NCBI RefSeq assembly: GCF_002940005.1
Contig: NZ_MDEF01000010.1
DNA: 64,000 nucleotides
Source of the DNA: Xanthomonas hortorum
GTDB lineage: Bacteria > Pseudomonadota > Gammaproteobacteria > Xanthomonadales > Xanthomonadaceae
Reading direction: 5' to 3' (one strand)
The position numbers and the translations under genes are program-made. Below the pieces are notes generated by a model, which saw only the letters and a program-made list of their open reading frames with translations, was not told the DNA's origin and searched no databases. This document shows, one piece after another, positions 5,963 to 14,493 of the stretch. Position 1 is the first letter of the stretch. Each line of letters starts with the position of its first letter.

Positions 5963-8245
5963 ATGGACGGATTATTTAATTTTGACTATAAAAAATATCG
6001 CGAAATGACGGAAGCGGCAGATGATCACCGCAATTCTCCGCCCCCGGAAGAATACAGGGAAAACCACAGCACGGGTTATAACATGCATCCGCTGCTTGAA
6101 TCCCTCCCGCGAAGAAATCCCACGCAAGTGCATGCCGATAGCTCGGTCCATCAGATGCGCGCAGCCGCGGCGACCTCCAAAACCCATAGAGATTACTCAA
6201 AAGTATTAGAACTAATCGGCGCCTATGGCGATGGCGAAGATATTGCCGAGCTACGAGGAAGATTTTCAAGTTTTTGTCACTTTCTGAAAGACAGTGGCCT
6301 GTCACATATAAATGGCAAGCAGATGCTTCAGGAATTGAACGAAGATCAACGCGACCAAGTCATACATCAAATAATAAGACGAATTGGGCATTTTCCGGAT
6401 CTTGAATATCGAGAGATGGCGCTGAACCAACTTGAGTCGGATTGCAGTCAAAACATTGTGCTGAGCCAACTGAATTTGAATCGCATTGCCAAAGTCAAAG
6501 CCGAAGCCAAAGCCAAAGCCAAAGCCAAAGCCAAAGCCAAAGCCGAAGCCGAAGCCGAAGCCGAAGGCGCCGAAAGCGCGATCAGCAAAATTATGGGATA
6601 TCTACCAAGATATGAAGCATTAGGGAAAGTGCCACCGACTGTGGGATTCCATCATTACTTGCGTAATGATGGCTCATTTGGCCCGGCGCTAATTAACATC
6701 CTTCCACACATCACCCCAGATCAGAAGAAAAGATTTGATCTAGCAAGCGAGAGGCGCAAACTGGCCTTGGCCGCTCCAAAAAGCAAGCCTCTAAAAGGCG
6801 TATTCCGGACCCTCCATCAAAACCCAGATTTGCTTCTTGAAATTTCAAGCAAATTCAGCAATAGAGCGTGCAGTATCAACGATGCACGCAAGGGACATTT
6901 ATCACAAGCACAACTCGAAAAAATAGTCGACGAGAAAACCGGCGAACTGACTCGGCTGGGTGAAGCAGTGATTTCAGGAGCATCCGAAGGCATCCAGGCA
7001 GCAATTCGCACCAATTTCAGAATTCGTTACCAACAACCGGACCTGCCATCCACCCCCCCCCCTCGGGCCTTTCATCCGCAGGAAGAAAATCTGCCGCCTC
7101 AATCGTTCTTCTCGGGAGTGAGCGCAGATTGGAGGCGCATGGGATACCAGTCGGCCCCCGACACCCCGCAATATCCCCCTCAAAGTCCAGCTTCGACCTT
7201 CGACGGCCTCTCCTCCATGAGCCATTACGGCCGCGAATTCGACCTCAACACACCCCAGGAAATCGAGCAGCCGTGGAGTCCCCCTCGGGCCTTTCATCCG
7301 CAGGAAGAAAATCTGCCGTCCCAATCGTTCTTCTCGGGAGTGAGCGCAGATTGGAGGCCCATGGGGTACCAGCCGGACCCCGACACCCCGCAATACCCCG
7401 CTCAAAGTCCAGCTTCGACCTTCGACGGCCTCTCCTCCATGAGCCATTACGGCCGCGAATTCGACCTCAACACCCCCCAGGAAGAAGAGGAGCCTGGGAA
7501 CTACGACACGCATACTCCCATGGGGTACTCGGCCATGAGTCCCGAGAGGATCGATGTGGACAATCTGCCGGAGCCCCAGGACGTCCCAGACCCCAAGCTT
7601 CCTCAAGTGACGGCCACTTCGTGGCTGCTAGATGGACATCTGCGCGCCTACACCGACGAGCTCGCTCGCCGATTGCGAGGGCAGCCCAATGCCCATTTAC
7701 TTCACTTTGGCGACTCACAGGTAGTGACCATGCTGAGCTCCGCAGATCCAGAGCAACAGGCCCGCGCACGGCGCCTTCTTGCCGGAGACAACGTCCCACC
7801 TATCGTGTTCCTGCCGATCAATCAGCCCAACGTGCATTGGTCATTGCTCGTCGTCGACCGTCGTGACAGTGACGCTGTTGCAACCTATCACTACGATTCC
7901 ATGGCACAGAAGCAGCCACAGCAACGCTACCTTGCCGACATGGCGGCGTATCACCTCGGCCTTGATTATGAACAAACTCATGAAATGCGCACCGCGATAC
8001 AGCCGGACGGTTATTCCTGCGGCGATCATGTGCTGACCGGAATAGAGATGCTGGCTCACAGGGTGATCGACGGCACCTTCGACTACGCGGGCGGCAGGGA
8101 CTTGAGCGATATCGAACCAGACCGCGGCCTGATCAGGGATCGTCTTGCCCAAGCGGCGCAAGCTCCAGCAGAAAGCAGCGTCAGATCAGTTCCCGAACGC
8201 CCTATCGAACAGAAGAAAAAGAAAAGCAAGTGGTGGAAGTTCTAG
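5963..8245 (+). CDS. xopD: Type III effector XopD, SUMO protease with EAR motifs
   Basis: XopD is a nucleus-targeted effector that removes SUMO from plant proteins and represses host transcription. From the ATG at 5963 the product is 760 aa, the reported length of long-form XopD, and begins MDGLFNFDYKKYR. The open frame extends 18 codons further upstream, but the promoter at 5871-5931 rules those starts out. The C-terminal C48 (Ulp1-like) domain has the catalytic triad His625 (NVHWSLLV), Asp645 (YHYDSMA) and Cys686 (DGYSCGDHV). Two EAR-type FDLN motifs, at about 426-429 and 500-503, lie in a 74-residue tandem duplication. A Lys/Ala then Glu/Ala repeat occupies about 177-202. The C-terminus ends in a Lys-rich segment KKKKSKWWKF. 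The N-terminal two thirds are lower in GC than the chromosome, consistent with transfer. Confidence 0.95.
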   Translation: MDGLFNFDYKKYREMTEAADDHRNSPPPEEYRENHSTGYNMHPLLESLPRRNPTQVHADSSVHQMRAAAATSKTHRDYSKVLELIGAYGDGEDIAELRGRFSSFCHFLKDSGLSHINGKQMLQELNEDQRDQVIHQIIRRIGHFPDLEYREMALNQLESDCSQNIVLSQLNLNRIAKVKAEAKAKAKAKAKAKAEAEAEAEGAESAISKIMGYLPRYEALGKVPPTVGFHHYLRNDGSFGPALINILPHITPDQKKRFDLASERRKLALAAPKSKPLKGVFRTLHQNPDLLLEISSKFSNRACSINDARKGHLSQAQLEKIVDEKTGELTRLGEAVISGASEGIQAAIRTNFRIRYQQPDLPSTPPPRAFHPQEENLPPQSFFSGVSADWRRMGYQSAPDTPQYPPQSPASTFDGLSSMSHYGREFDLNTPQEIEQPWSPPRAFHPQEENLPSQSFFSGVSADWRPMGYQPDPDTPQYPAQSPASTFDGLSSMSHYGREFDLNTPQEEEEPGNYDTHTPMGYSAMSPERIDVDNLPEPQDVPDPKLPQVTATSWLLDGHLRAYTDELARRLRGQPNAHLLHFGDSQVVTMLSSADPEQQARARRLLAGDNVPPIVFLPINQPNVHWSLLVVDRRDSDAVATYHYDSMAQKQPQQRYLADMAAYHLGLDYEQTHEMRTAIQPDGYSCGDHVLTGIEMLAHRVIDGTFDYAGGRDLSDIEPDRGLIRDRLAQAAQAPAESSVRSVPERPIEQKKKKSKWWKF
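6491..6571 (+). repeat. In-frame hexanucleotide repeat inside xopD
   Basis: About a dozen copies of a 6-base unit, GCCAAA grading into GCCGAA, encode alternating Ala-Lys and then Ala-Glu dipeptides. The array is a multiple of three, so slippage would change length without a frameshift. Confidence 0.85.
7061..7504 (+). repeat. 222-bp tandem duplication in xopD carrying the EAR motif
   Basis: Two units, starting near 7061 and 7283, are almost identical at DNA level and encode 74-residue repeats, each containing HYGREFDLNTPQE. Differences are few, for example Arg/Pro in DWRRMGY versus DWRPMGY, so the duplication is recent or kept homogeneous. Confidence 0.9.
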
Positions 8246-8478
8246 CAATTCGACCATCGGCCATAGAGGGTCGGCAGCAATTCGTTAAAAAGCTCTTTGC
8301 TGGCAGCGGGTTGGCTTATTTCTGGCTATTTTTTTACACGAATCCCTGCCAACCCTCATTCCGAGCACCGACTGCGACCGTCTGGTGGCCACGCAGTAGT
8401 TTTGTTGGCGGCTCTTAACCGATTCGGAGCGAACGCCGCGCCCGTCTGACGATGAGCGCGGTGGTTTCTTGGCCGCTG

Positions 8479-10320
8479 TTATTCCTTCGGCGTGATCCAC
8501 ACCTGCTGCTGCAAACCGCGCACGCTGGGCTTGGCGGTGCTGTCCAGATCGAACACCACCACGGCATTGTCGCCCTTGTGCTGGAACGGGGCCGGGAAGT
8601 ACAGCGCACGTTGCGCGCCGATGGCCCAGTGGCGGCCCAGGTTGACGCCGTTGGCCCAGGTCACGCCCTTGCCGAAGGCGCGCATGTCCAGATAGGTATC
8701 GGTGGGTGTGCCGATGCGCAAGGTGCCGCGATGGAAGGCCGGGCCGTCGACGTGATTGCGGGTCCAGCCGCGCAGGCTGTCGGGCGAGCGCATCGGCAGC
8801 GGGAAGGCCTGCCAGCCGTTGAGTTGCTGGTTGTCCAGCAGCACCGGGTCGACCAGGCCGGCGCGGCCGTCGGCCATGCGCGGGCCGTAGTTGATGCGGC
8901 CGCTGTTTTCCACCAGCACATCGAGCGTGTGTTCGCCGGCCGGAATATCCACGTTGGTGGAGACCTGTTGCAGGCGACGTTCGACGCTGCCGACCGGCTT
9001 CTTGTCCAGATATACGCGTGCTACGTCGCGCACCTCGCCCAGGTACAGCGAACCCTTGCGCGGGCCGGTCACGGTGGTGCGGTAGAGGATGTAGCCGTAA
9101 TCCTGGCCGAAGTGTTCCATCGGCTGCGGAGTGTCGATGGCGATCGGCGCGGGCAGGTTGTCCCATAGCGAGGCGGATTCGCGCAGTTGGGTTTCCGGCA
9201 GCGCGGCGATGACGATCGGCGCCGGCAGCGCGGGCGGTTGCACGCCGGTGACGCGGGTGATGGCGTCGCGCATCAATGCGAACTTGGGCGTGGGACGGCC
9301 GGCCTCGTCGAGGATGGCGTCGTAGTCGTAGCTGGTGGTTTGTGGCGCGTAATGGTCGCTGGGATTGCCCTGGAAATTGGCACCATTCATGAAGCCGAAA
9401 CTGGTGCCGCCGATGAACATGTAGAGATTGGCCGAGTGGCCCTGGCGCAGGATCCACTCCAGTTCTTCGGTCTGCTGTTTGGCGTCGGTGCTGGCGTGCG
9501 GCTTGCCCCAGTGATCGAACCAGCCGGCCCAGTATTCGCCGACCATGCGCGGTTGCTCGGGGCGGAACTTGATCAGTTTTTCGAAGGCGCTCTTGGCTTC
9601 GCCTGGCGCAAAATTCACCACCGCCAAGGTATCCGGCAAGGTGCCGTTGGCGAGCATGTCGGCACCGTCGGAGGTGAACAGCACGGCGTCGTCGAAGCCC
9701 GCCTTGACGTACATCGCGCGGTTGTCGGCCATGTAGGCGTGGTCGTCGTCGTAGGAGCCGTATTCGTTCTCGACCTGCACGGCGATGATCGGCCCACCGT
9801 TGTGGTTTAGCAGCGGATGCACCTGTTTGGACACGGCATCCAGATAGGCCTGGCTGGCGGCGAGAAAGCGCGGGTCGCGGCTTCGTACGCGGATGTTGTC
9901 CTTGCCGAACAACCACGCGGGGTAGCCGCCGGCTTCCCACTCGGCGCAGGTGTAGGGGCCGGGCCGCAGGATCACGTTGAGGCCCTGCGCGGCGGCTTCG
10001 CGTACGAACGCGGCCACATCGTTGTTGGCGGTGAAGTCGAACCGGCCTTGCTGCGGTTCGACCAGATTCCAGAACACGTAGGTCTCCACCGTGTTCAGGC
10101 CGAGTGCGCGTGCCTTCTGCAGGCGGTCCTTCCAGTATTCGCGCGGAATGCGCTGGAAATGGATGGCGCCGGAGAGAATCTGGTACGGCTTGCCGTCGCG
10201 CACGAACTGCGTGCCTTGGGTGCCGAAGCTGGGCCAGGTGTCGGTAGTAGCGGCAATCGCGGTGACGGGAAGTGCGAACGCGAGGGCCAGAACGAGCGGT
10301 GCAAGGGTGGTGCGCAACAT
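8479..10320 (-). CDS. nixL: GH35 beta-galactosidase, secreted (nixL position)
   Basis: The 613-aa protein has an N-terminal signal peptide (ending around the Ala residues at 20-25) and a GH35 TIM barrel beginning with the family motif ILSGAIHFQRIPREYWKDRL. The predicted acid/base is Glu186 in VENEYGSY and the nucleophile Glu262 in MVGEYWAGWFDHWG. The C-terminal part has jelly-roll domains typical of GH35. It is the last gene of the run, 49 bases after the GH92 gene. In the X. campestris nix cluster, which degrades plant N-glycans stepwise, the GH35 enzyme follows the GH92 gene. The likely role is removal of terminal beta-galactose from Lewis-a antennae. The symbol rests on gene order. The open frame extends 51 codons upstream, but the signal peptide fixes the start at 10320. 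Confidence 0.85.
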   Translation of the reverse strand: MLRTTLAPLVLALAFALPVTAIAATTDTWPSFGTQGTQFVRDGKPYQILSGAIHFQRIPREYWKDRLQKARALGLNTVETYVFWNLVEPQQGRFDFTANNDVAAFVREAAAQGLNVILRPGPYTCAEWEAGGYPAWLFGKDNIRVRSRDPRFLAASQAYLDAVSKQVHPLLNHNGGPIIAVQVENEYGSYDDDHAYMADNRAMYVKAGFDDAVLFTSDGADMLANGTLPDTLAVVNFAPGEAKSAFEKLIKFRPEQPRMVGEYWAGWFDHWGKPHASTDAKQQTEELEWILRQGHSANLYMFIGGTSFGFMNGANFQGNPSDHYAPQTTSYDYDAILDEAGRPTPKFALMRDAITRVTGVQPPALPAPIVIAALPETQLRESASLWDNLPAPIAIDTPQPMEHFGQDYGYILYRTTVTGPRKGSLYLGEVRDVARVYLDKKPVGSVERRLQQVSTNVDIPAGEHTLDVLVENSGRINYGPRMADGRAGLVDPVLLDNQQLNGWQAFPLPMRSPDSLRGWTRNHVDGPAFHRGTLRIGTPTDTYLDMRAFGKGVTWANGVNLGRHWAIGAQRALYFPAPFQHKGDNAVVVFDLDSTAKPSVRGLQQQVWITPKE

Positions 10321-10369
10321 GGGCGATTCTCTGCGGAAACGAGTGACGTGTAACGAGTAAGAACGAGAA

Positions 10370-12715
10370 TCAACCAAACGACGGCGGCAGATCCTGCTTG
10401 TTCGCGCCGAAGGCCTTGTTCGGTTTGGCGCCCATGCTGAATTCCAGCGTGCCGCCAGCCGCCAGATCGGCATGGCGCATCCAGCTGCGGTTGATCGGTT
10501 TGCCGTTCCAGGTCAGCGATTGCACGTACACGTTCTGCGCGCTGCTGTTGTTGGCCACGATGCGCAACGTGTGGCCGTTGCCGACGTCCAGTTCTGCGCG
10601 CTTGAACAGCGGGCTGCCGAGGATGTAGTTGCCGCTGACCGGATCCACCGCGTACAGCCCGAGCGCGCTGAGCACGAACCAGGCGCTCATCTGCCCGCAA
10701 TCCTCGTTGCCGGACAGGCCATTGCGCGCGTCGTGGTACTGCTCGCGCAGCAGCCGGCGCACCATCGCCTGGGTCTTGTACGGCTGGCCGGCGTAGGCAA
10801 AGAGATACGCGACGTGATGGCTGGGCTCGTTGCCGTGCGCGTATTGGCCGACCAGGCCGTCGATATCCGGCGGCGCATCGGCAGGCAGTTCGGAGCTGGT
10901 GGAAAACAACTCGTCGAGTTTGGCGATGAAGCCGTCGCGGCCGCCGTACAGGTCCATATAGCCGTACAGATCGTGCTGGTTGAGGAAGGTGGCCTGCCAG
11001 GCGTTGGATTCGGTGAAATCGCGCCATTGGGTGAGGTGGCCCATGCCGCGCGGGTCGAACGGTGTGGCCCAGCTGCCGTCTTCCAGCCGCGCCTGTACGA
11101 AGCCGCTGCCGCGATTGAACACGTTGCGGTAATTGCGTGAGCGCTCGCGCAGGACGCGTGCATCCTCGGTGGCACCGGCGGCCTGCGCCAGATGCGCACA
11201 GGCCCAGTCGTCGTAGGCGTATTCCAGCGTGCGGCTGACCGCTTCGTCCACCTTGTCGGCGGGGATATAACCGAGCTTGCGGTAGTACGCCAGGCCGTGG
11301 GTGGTGTCGTCCATCGCGCGCTTGCGGTACGCCGGCCAGGCGGCTTTGTAGTCGATGCCGGTGAAGCCCTTGGCATGCGCTTCGGCCAGCACCACCGCCG
11401 AGTGGTAGCCGATCATGCAGCCGGTTTCCACGCCTTGCAGCGGCCAGATGCCCACGCCGTCCGGGCATTCGTTGGCGCCGCGCACCAGGCATTGCACCAG
11501 GTCCGGCACGCGCTCGGGCTGCACCAGGGTGAGCAACGGGTGCGCGGCGCGGTAGGTGTCCCACAGCGAGTAGGTGCTGTAGTTGTGATAGCTCTTGGGC
11601 GCAGTGTGGATCTGCAGATCCATGCCGCGGTAACGGCCATCCACATCGCTGAAGAGCGTGGGTGCGAGCAGGCTGTGATACAGGCCGGTGTAGAAGATGC
11701 GGCGCTGCGCGTCGTCATCGCTGTCGATGCGCACGCGGGCGAGTTCCTTTTCCCAGGCGGCCACCGCTTGCGCGTGCACGCGTGCGAAGTCGAAGTCCGG
11801 CAGTTCGGCATCCAGATTGGCCAGCGCGTTGTCGGCGCTCACCGCCGAGATGCCGACCTTGATCAGCAGCGGTGCGTCGGCTGCATCCGGGTAATGCAAG
11901 GCGGCCTTGAGATGGGTGCCGTCGATGCTGCGTGTGCCGGCGGCCAGCGGTTGGTCTTCGTTGTACAGCTGCACCTGCTTGAACGGCCGCGACAGGCGCA
12001 TGGCGAAGTAGATGTAGCGCCCTTGTGCCCATTGGTAGACGCGGCGCCCGCCGGTGAGCGTGCGTTCGTCGACCACGCGCAGTTGCGCATCGGTGATGCG
12101 GGTGGGGATGCCGGGTTTGTCCTGCATGCCGTGGCACAGGTCCAGCAGCACGTGCGCCGGCTTGCCCTTGGGGAAGTGATAGCGATGCAGGCCGGCGCGC
12201 GCGGTGGCGGTGAGTTCGGCATGCACGCCGCTGTCCTTGAGGCGAACGCGGTAGTAACCGGGGGAGGCGGCTTCATCGGCATGGTCGTAGCGCGAGCGGT
12301 AGCCGCTGTCCGGTGCGTCGAGTGCGCCGGGCACCAGCTTCACTTCGCCTGTGGCGGGTACCAGCAGAAAATCCAGCATGTCGCCGATGCCGGTGCCGGA
12401 CAGATGCGTGTGCGAGAAGCCCATGATCGAGCCGTCGGACTCGTGATAGCCGGAGCACGAATCCCACACGGCGTTGTAGGTGTCCGGGCTCAGTTGCACC
12501 ATGCCGAACGGCAGCGTCGCGCCGGGGAAGGTGTGGCCGTGGCCGCCGGTGCCGATGAAGACATCGACGTGACGGGTAAGGTCGGCGCGGGTGCGCGCAT
12601 CGGCCGGCAGTGCGTAGTTGCCGGCGCGTGCGCGGGCGAGGCCGGTTGCCAGAGCACCGCTACCGAACAGTGCCGCTGCGATGGCGCCTTGGAGAAAACC
12701 GCGTCGTGTTGCCAT
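10370..12715 (-). CDS. nixK: GH92 alpha-mannosidase (NixK type)
   Basis: The 781-aa protein is a GH92 exo-alpha-mannosidase. It starts with a twin-arginine-like leader, MATRRGFLQGAIAAALFGSG. The family signatures are present: DVFIGTGGHGHTFPGATLPFGMVQ near the N-terminus, HGNEPSHHVAYLF and GNEDCGQMSAWFVLSALGLY in the catalytic half. These enzymes are calcium-dependent and invert configuration. NixK of X. campestris removes the alpha-1,3-mannose of plant N-glycans, a step needed before xylosidase and the second mannosidase act. It lies between the GH125 and GH35 genes on the same strand. The ATG at 12715 has only a weak ribosome site. Confidence 0.9.
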   Translation of the reverse strand: MATRRGFLQGAIAAALFGSGALATGLARARAGNYALPADARTRADLTRHVDVFIGTGGHGHTFPGATLPFGMVQLSPDTYNAVWDSCSGYHESDGSIMGFSHTHLSGTGIGDMLDFLLVPATGEVKLVPGALDAPDSGYRSRYDHADEAASPGYYRVRLKDSGVHAELTATARAGLHRYHFPKGKPAHVLLDLCHGMQDKPGIPTRITDAQLRVVDERTLTGGRRVYQWAQGRYIYFAMRLSRPFKQVQLYNEDQPLAAGTRSIDGTHLKAALHYPDAADAPLLIKVGISAVSADNALANLDAELPDFDFARVHAQAVAAWEKELARVRIDSDDDAQRRIFYTGLYHSLLAPTLFSDVDGRYRGMDLQIHTAPKSYHNYSTYSLWDTYRAAHPLLTLVQPERVPDLVQCLVRGANECPDGVGIWPLQGVETGCMIGYHSAVVLAEAHAKGFTGIDYKAAWPAYRKRAMDDTTHGLAYYRKLGYIPADKVDEAVSRTLEYAYDDWACAHLAQAAGATEDARVLRERSRNYRNVFNRGSGFVQARLEDGSWATPFDPRGMGHLTQWRDFTESNAWQATFLNQHDLYGYMDLYGGRDGFIAKLDELFSTSSELPADAPPDIDGLVGQYAHGNEPSHHVAYLFAYAGQPYKTQAMVRRLLREQYHDARNGLSGNEDCGQMSAWFVLSALGLYAVDPVSGNYILGSPLFKRAELDVGNGHTLRIVANNSSAQNVYVQSLTWNGKPINRSWMRHADLAAGGTLEFSMGAKPNKAFGANKQDLPPSFG

Positions 12716-12754
12716 GTGGTGTGGTCTCTGATGTCACGAGGTGGGTGCGCCGTA

Positions 12755-12797
12755 CCCTCATCCGCCCTTCGGGCACCTTCTCCCGGCGGGAGAAGGG
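12755..12797. repeat. Short intergenic palindromic repeat
   Basis: Two adjacent hairpins, GCCCTTCGGGC and CCTTCTCCCGGCGGGAGAAGG, lie between the GH125 stop and the GH92 start. This sequence type is a common interspersed repeat in proteobacterial intergenic regions. No T-tract follows on either strand, so it is not a typical terminator. It may affect the relative expression of the two genes. Confidence 0.6.
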
Positions 12798-12830
12798 AAG
12801 CGTCGAACGCTGTGCCCTTCCGGTGGGGAA

Positions 12831-14291
12831 TCAGGCGCTGCGCAGCAGCTGTGGTTTGCGTTGGTGCAGATCGATGATCAGTTCGCCGAACAAGGTGTTG
12901 GCCCAGGCGAACCAGTCGCGGGTGAAGGTGCTCGGGTTGTCCTTGTCGAAGGCCTCGTGCATGAAGCCGGTGCCGGCATGGGTGGTCTTGAGCCACTGCA
13001 GGCACTGGCGCAGTTGTGCGTCGTCGTCGCTGACCAGCGCGTACTGGATGATCGACATCGGCCAGATCGTGCCCACGCCGCTGTGCGGGCTGCCGACGCC
13101 TTCGGCCGCCGTGCCGCGCGAGAAATACGGGTTGCGTTCGCTCCAGGCCAGCTGGCGGGTGCGCAGGAACACCGGGTCGGCGCGGTCGCAGCAGCCCAGG
13201 TAGGCCAGGCTGAGCAGGCCGGGGGCGTTGGCGTCGTCGATGAACAGCTGGTTGCCGTAACCGTCCACTTCAAATGCCCAGTACGCCTGCCCATCGGCGT
13301 CGCGTTGCTGACCAAACTTGCGTGTCGCCGCTTCCACTTCGTCGGCCAGTGCGGTGCAGTCGGCGGCGAACGCGGTATCGCGGTGCAAGGCCGTGCTCAT
13401 CGTCGCCAGCTGACGCAGCGAGGCCACCGCGAACAGGTTGGCCGGCACGAACAGCGGATACACGCAGGCATCGTCGGAGGGGCGGAACATCGAGTGGATC
13501 ATGCCGTTGGGCCGGGTCGGCTGGCCGTAGCCTTCCAGCACCAGGGTCTCGGTCGCCAACGGCGAGGGGCGCTGGAACACGTAGGGGCCGCGGTTGTCCT
13601 TGCGCTGCTGCTCGCGGAAGGTTCTGACCACCACGTGCATCGCTGCGCGCCAGTCGTCGTCGAACGGGGCGGCATCGCCGGTGGCGCGCCAGTATTCGTG
13701 CGCGATGCGGATCGGGTAGCACAGCGAATCGATTTCCCATTTGCGCTCGCCCACGCCGGGCTTCATCTCGGTGATGTCGTTGAGCGACCACTTCAGGCGT
13801 TGGGTCTGGCCATCGGGCAGGAAGGCGTTGGCATACGGGTCCAGCCGGATGCAGGCGGCCTGGCGCTGGATCAGGCCATGGAACATGCGCCGCAAGGCAG
13901 GGTCGCGCCTGGCCAGCGGCACATACGGGTGCACCTGGGCGGAGGAGTCGCGCAGCCACATCGCGTGGATGTCACCGGTGATGACGAAGGTGTCCGGCTT
14001 GCCGTTGCGGGTGCCGGTTTCCACCGTGGTGTCTAGCGTGTTGGGGTAGCAGTTCTCGAACAGCCAGGCCAGTTCGGGGTCGGCGATGCGCGATTTGATC
14101 TGCACGATCTGTTGCTCGACCGCCTTGCTGACGAAGCGGCGCTGCGCCTTGGGTGGGCGCTTGCTGACGAAGTTGCCGGCAGCCGTGGAGGTGCCGGCAA
14201 CGGGGGCGGCGAAGGCGGGCAGTGCGCCGGCGAGCAGGCCGGCGCCCGCGCTGGCGCCCAGCAACTGGAGGATGTCGCGGCGGGTGTGCAT
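12831..14291 (-). CDS. nixJ: GH125 alpha-1,6-mannosidase (NixJ type)
   Basis: The 486-aa protein has a Tat-like leader, MHTRRDILQLLGASAGAG, then a GH125 (alpha/alpha)6 barrel. Recognisable segments are DTFVITGDIHAMWLRDSSAQV and the C-terminal TGFMHEAFDKDNPSTFTRDW with neighbouring WFAWANTLFGEL. GH125 enzymes cleave alpha-1,6-mannose. NixJ acts late in plant N-glycan breakdown, after NixK and NixI. In this genome it does not directly follow the GH3 gene but is separated from it by a five-gene insert (14494-23166). The start at 14291 has AGGAG about 12 bases upstream. The open frame extends to 14555 without any signal-like sequence. Confidence 0.88.
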   Translation of the reverse strand: MHTRRDILQLLGASAGAGLLAGALPAFAAPVAGTSTAAGNFVSKRPPKAQRRFVSKAVEQQIVQIKSRIADPELAWLFENCYPNTLDTTVETGTRNGKPDTFVITGDIHAMWLRDSSAQVHPYVPLARRDPALRRMFHGLIQRQAACIRLDPYANAFLPDGQTQRLKWSLNDITEMKPGVGERKWEIDSLCYPIRIAHEYWRATGDAAPFDDDWRAAMHVVVRTFREQQRKDNRGPYVFQRPSPLATETLVLEGYGQPTRPNGMIHSMFRPSDDACVYPLFVPANLFAVASLRQLATMSTALHRDTAFAADCTALADEVEAATRKFGQQRDADGQAYWAFEVDGYGNQLFIDDANAPGLLSLAYLGCCDRADPVFLRTRQLAWSERNPYFSRGTAAEGVGSPHSGVGTIWPMSIIQYALVSDDDAQLRQCLQWLKTTHAGTGFMHEAFDKDNPSTFTRDWFAWANTLFGELIIDLHQRKPQLLRSA

Positions 14292-14416
14292 GACCTGGAG
14301 GCTCCTTGGATCTGCAAGCGGTCTGCACAGCGGCACCTCCGCATCAGCGGCGTGGCACGCCGGACCGATGATGAGACCTATGCAGGACCAATTCCCGATG
14401 ACCATACAACGTGTTC

Positions 14417-14450
14417 GCCGAATGTGCATAGTGCGTTCGCACAATTCGGC
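14417..14450 (-). repeat. Imperfect inverted repeat between GH4 and GH125 genes
   Basis: GCCGAATGTGC (14417-14427) pairs with GCACAATTCGGC (14439-14450), apart from one extra A, around an 11-base loop. There is no T-run, so it could be an operator for the nixJKL segment, an mRNA processing hairpin or a weak terminator of the GH4 operon. Confidence 0.45.
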
Positions 14451-14493
14451 GCCGTACGCGTGGGTTGCGGCCAACAGCCGACACGGCTCCCCA

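Noticed and set aside
6491..6571. CRISPR-like array
   Set aside because: The repeats are 6-base, contiguous and in frame within xopD, with no spacers.
8285..9940. A 551-aa minus-strand open frame over the GH35 gene
   Set aside because: It is an out-of-frame shadow of the real gene at 8479-10320, Arg/Pro-rich as is usual in high-GC DNA.
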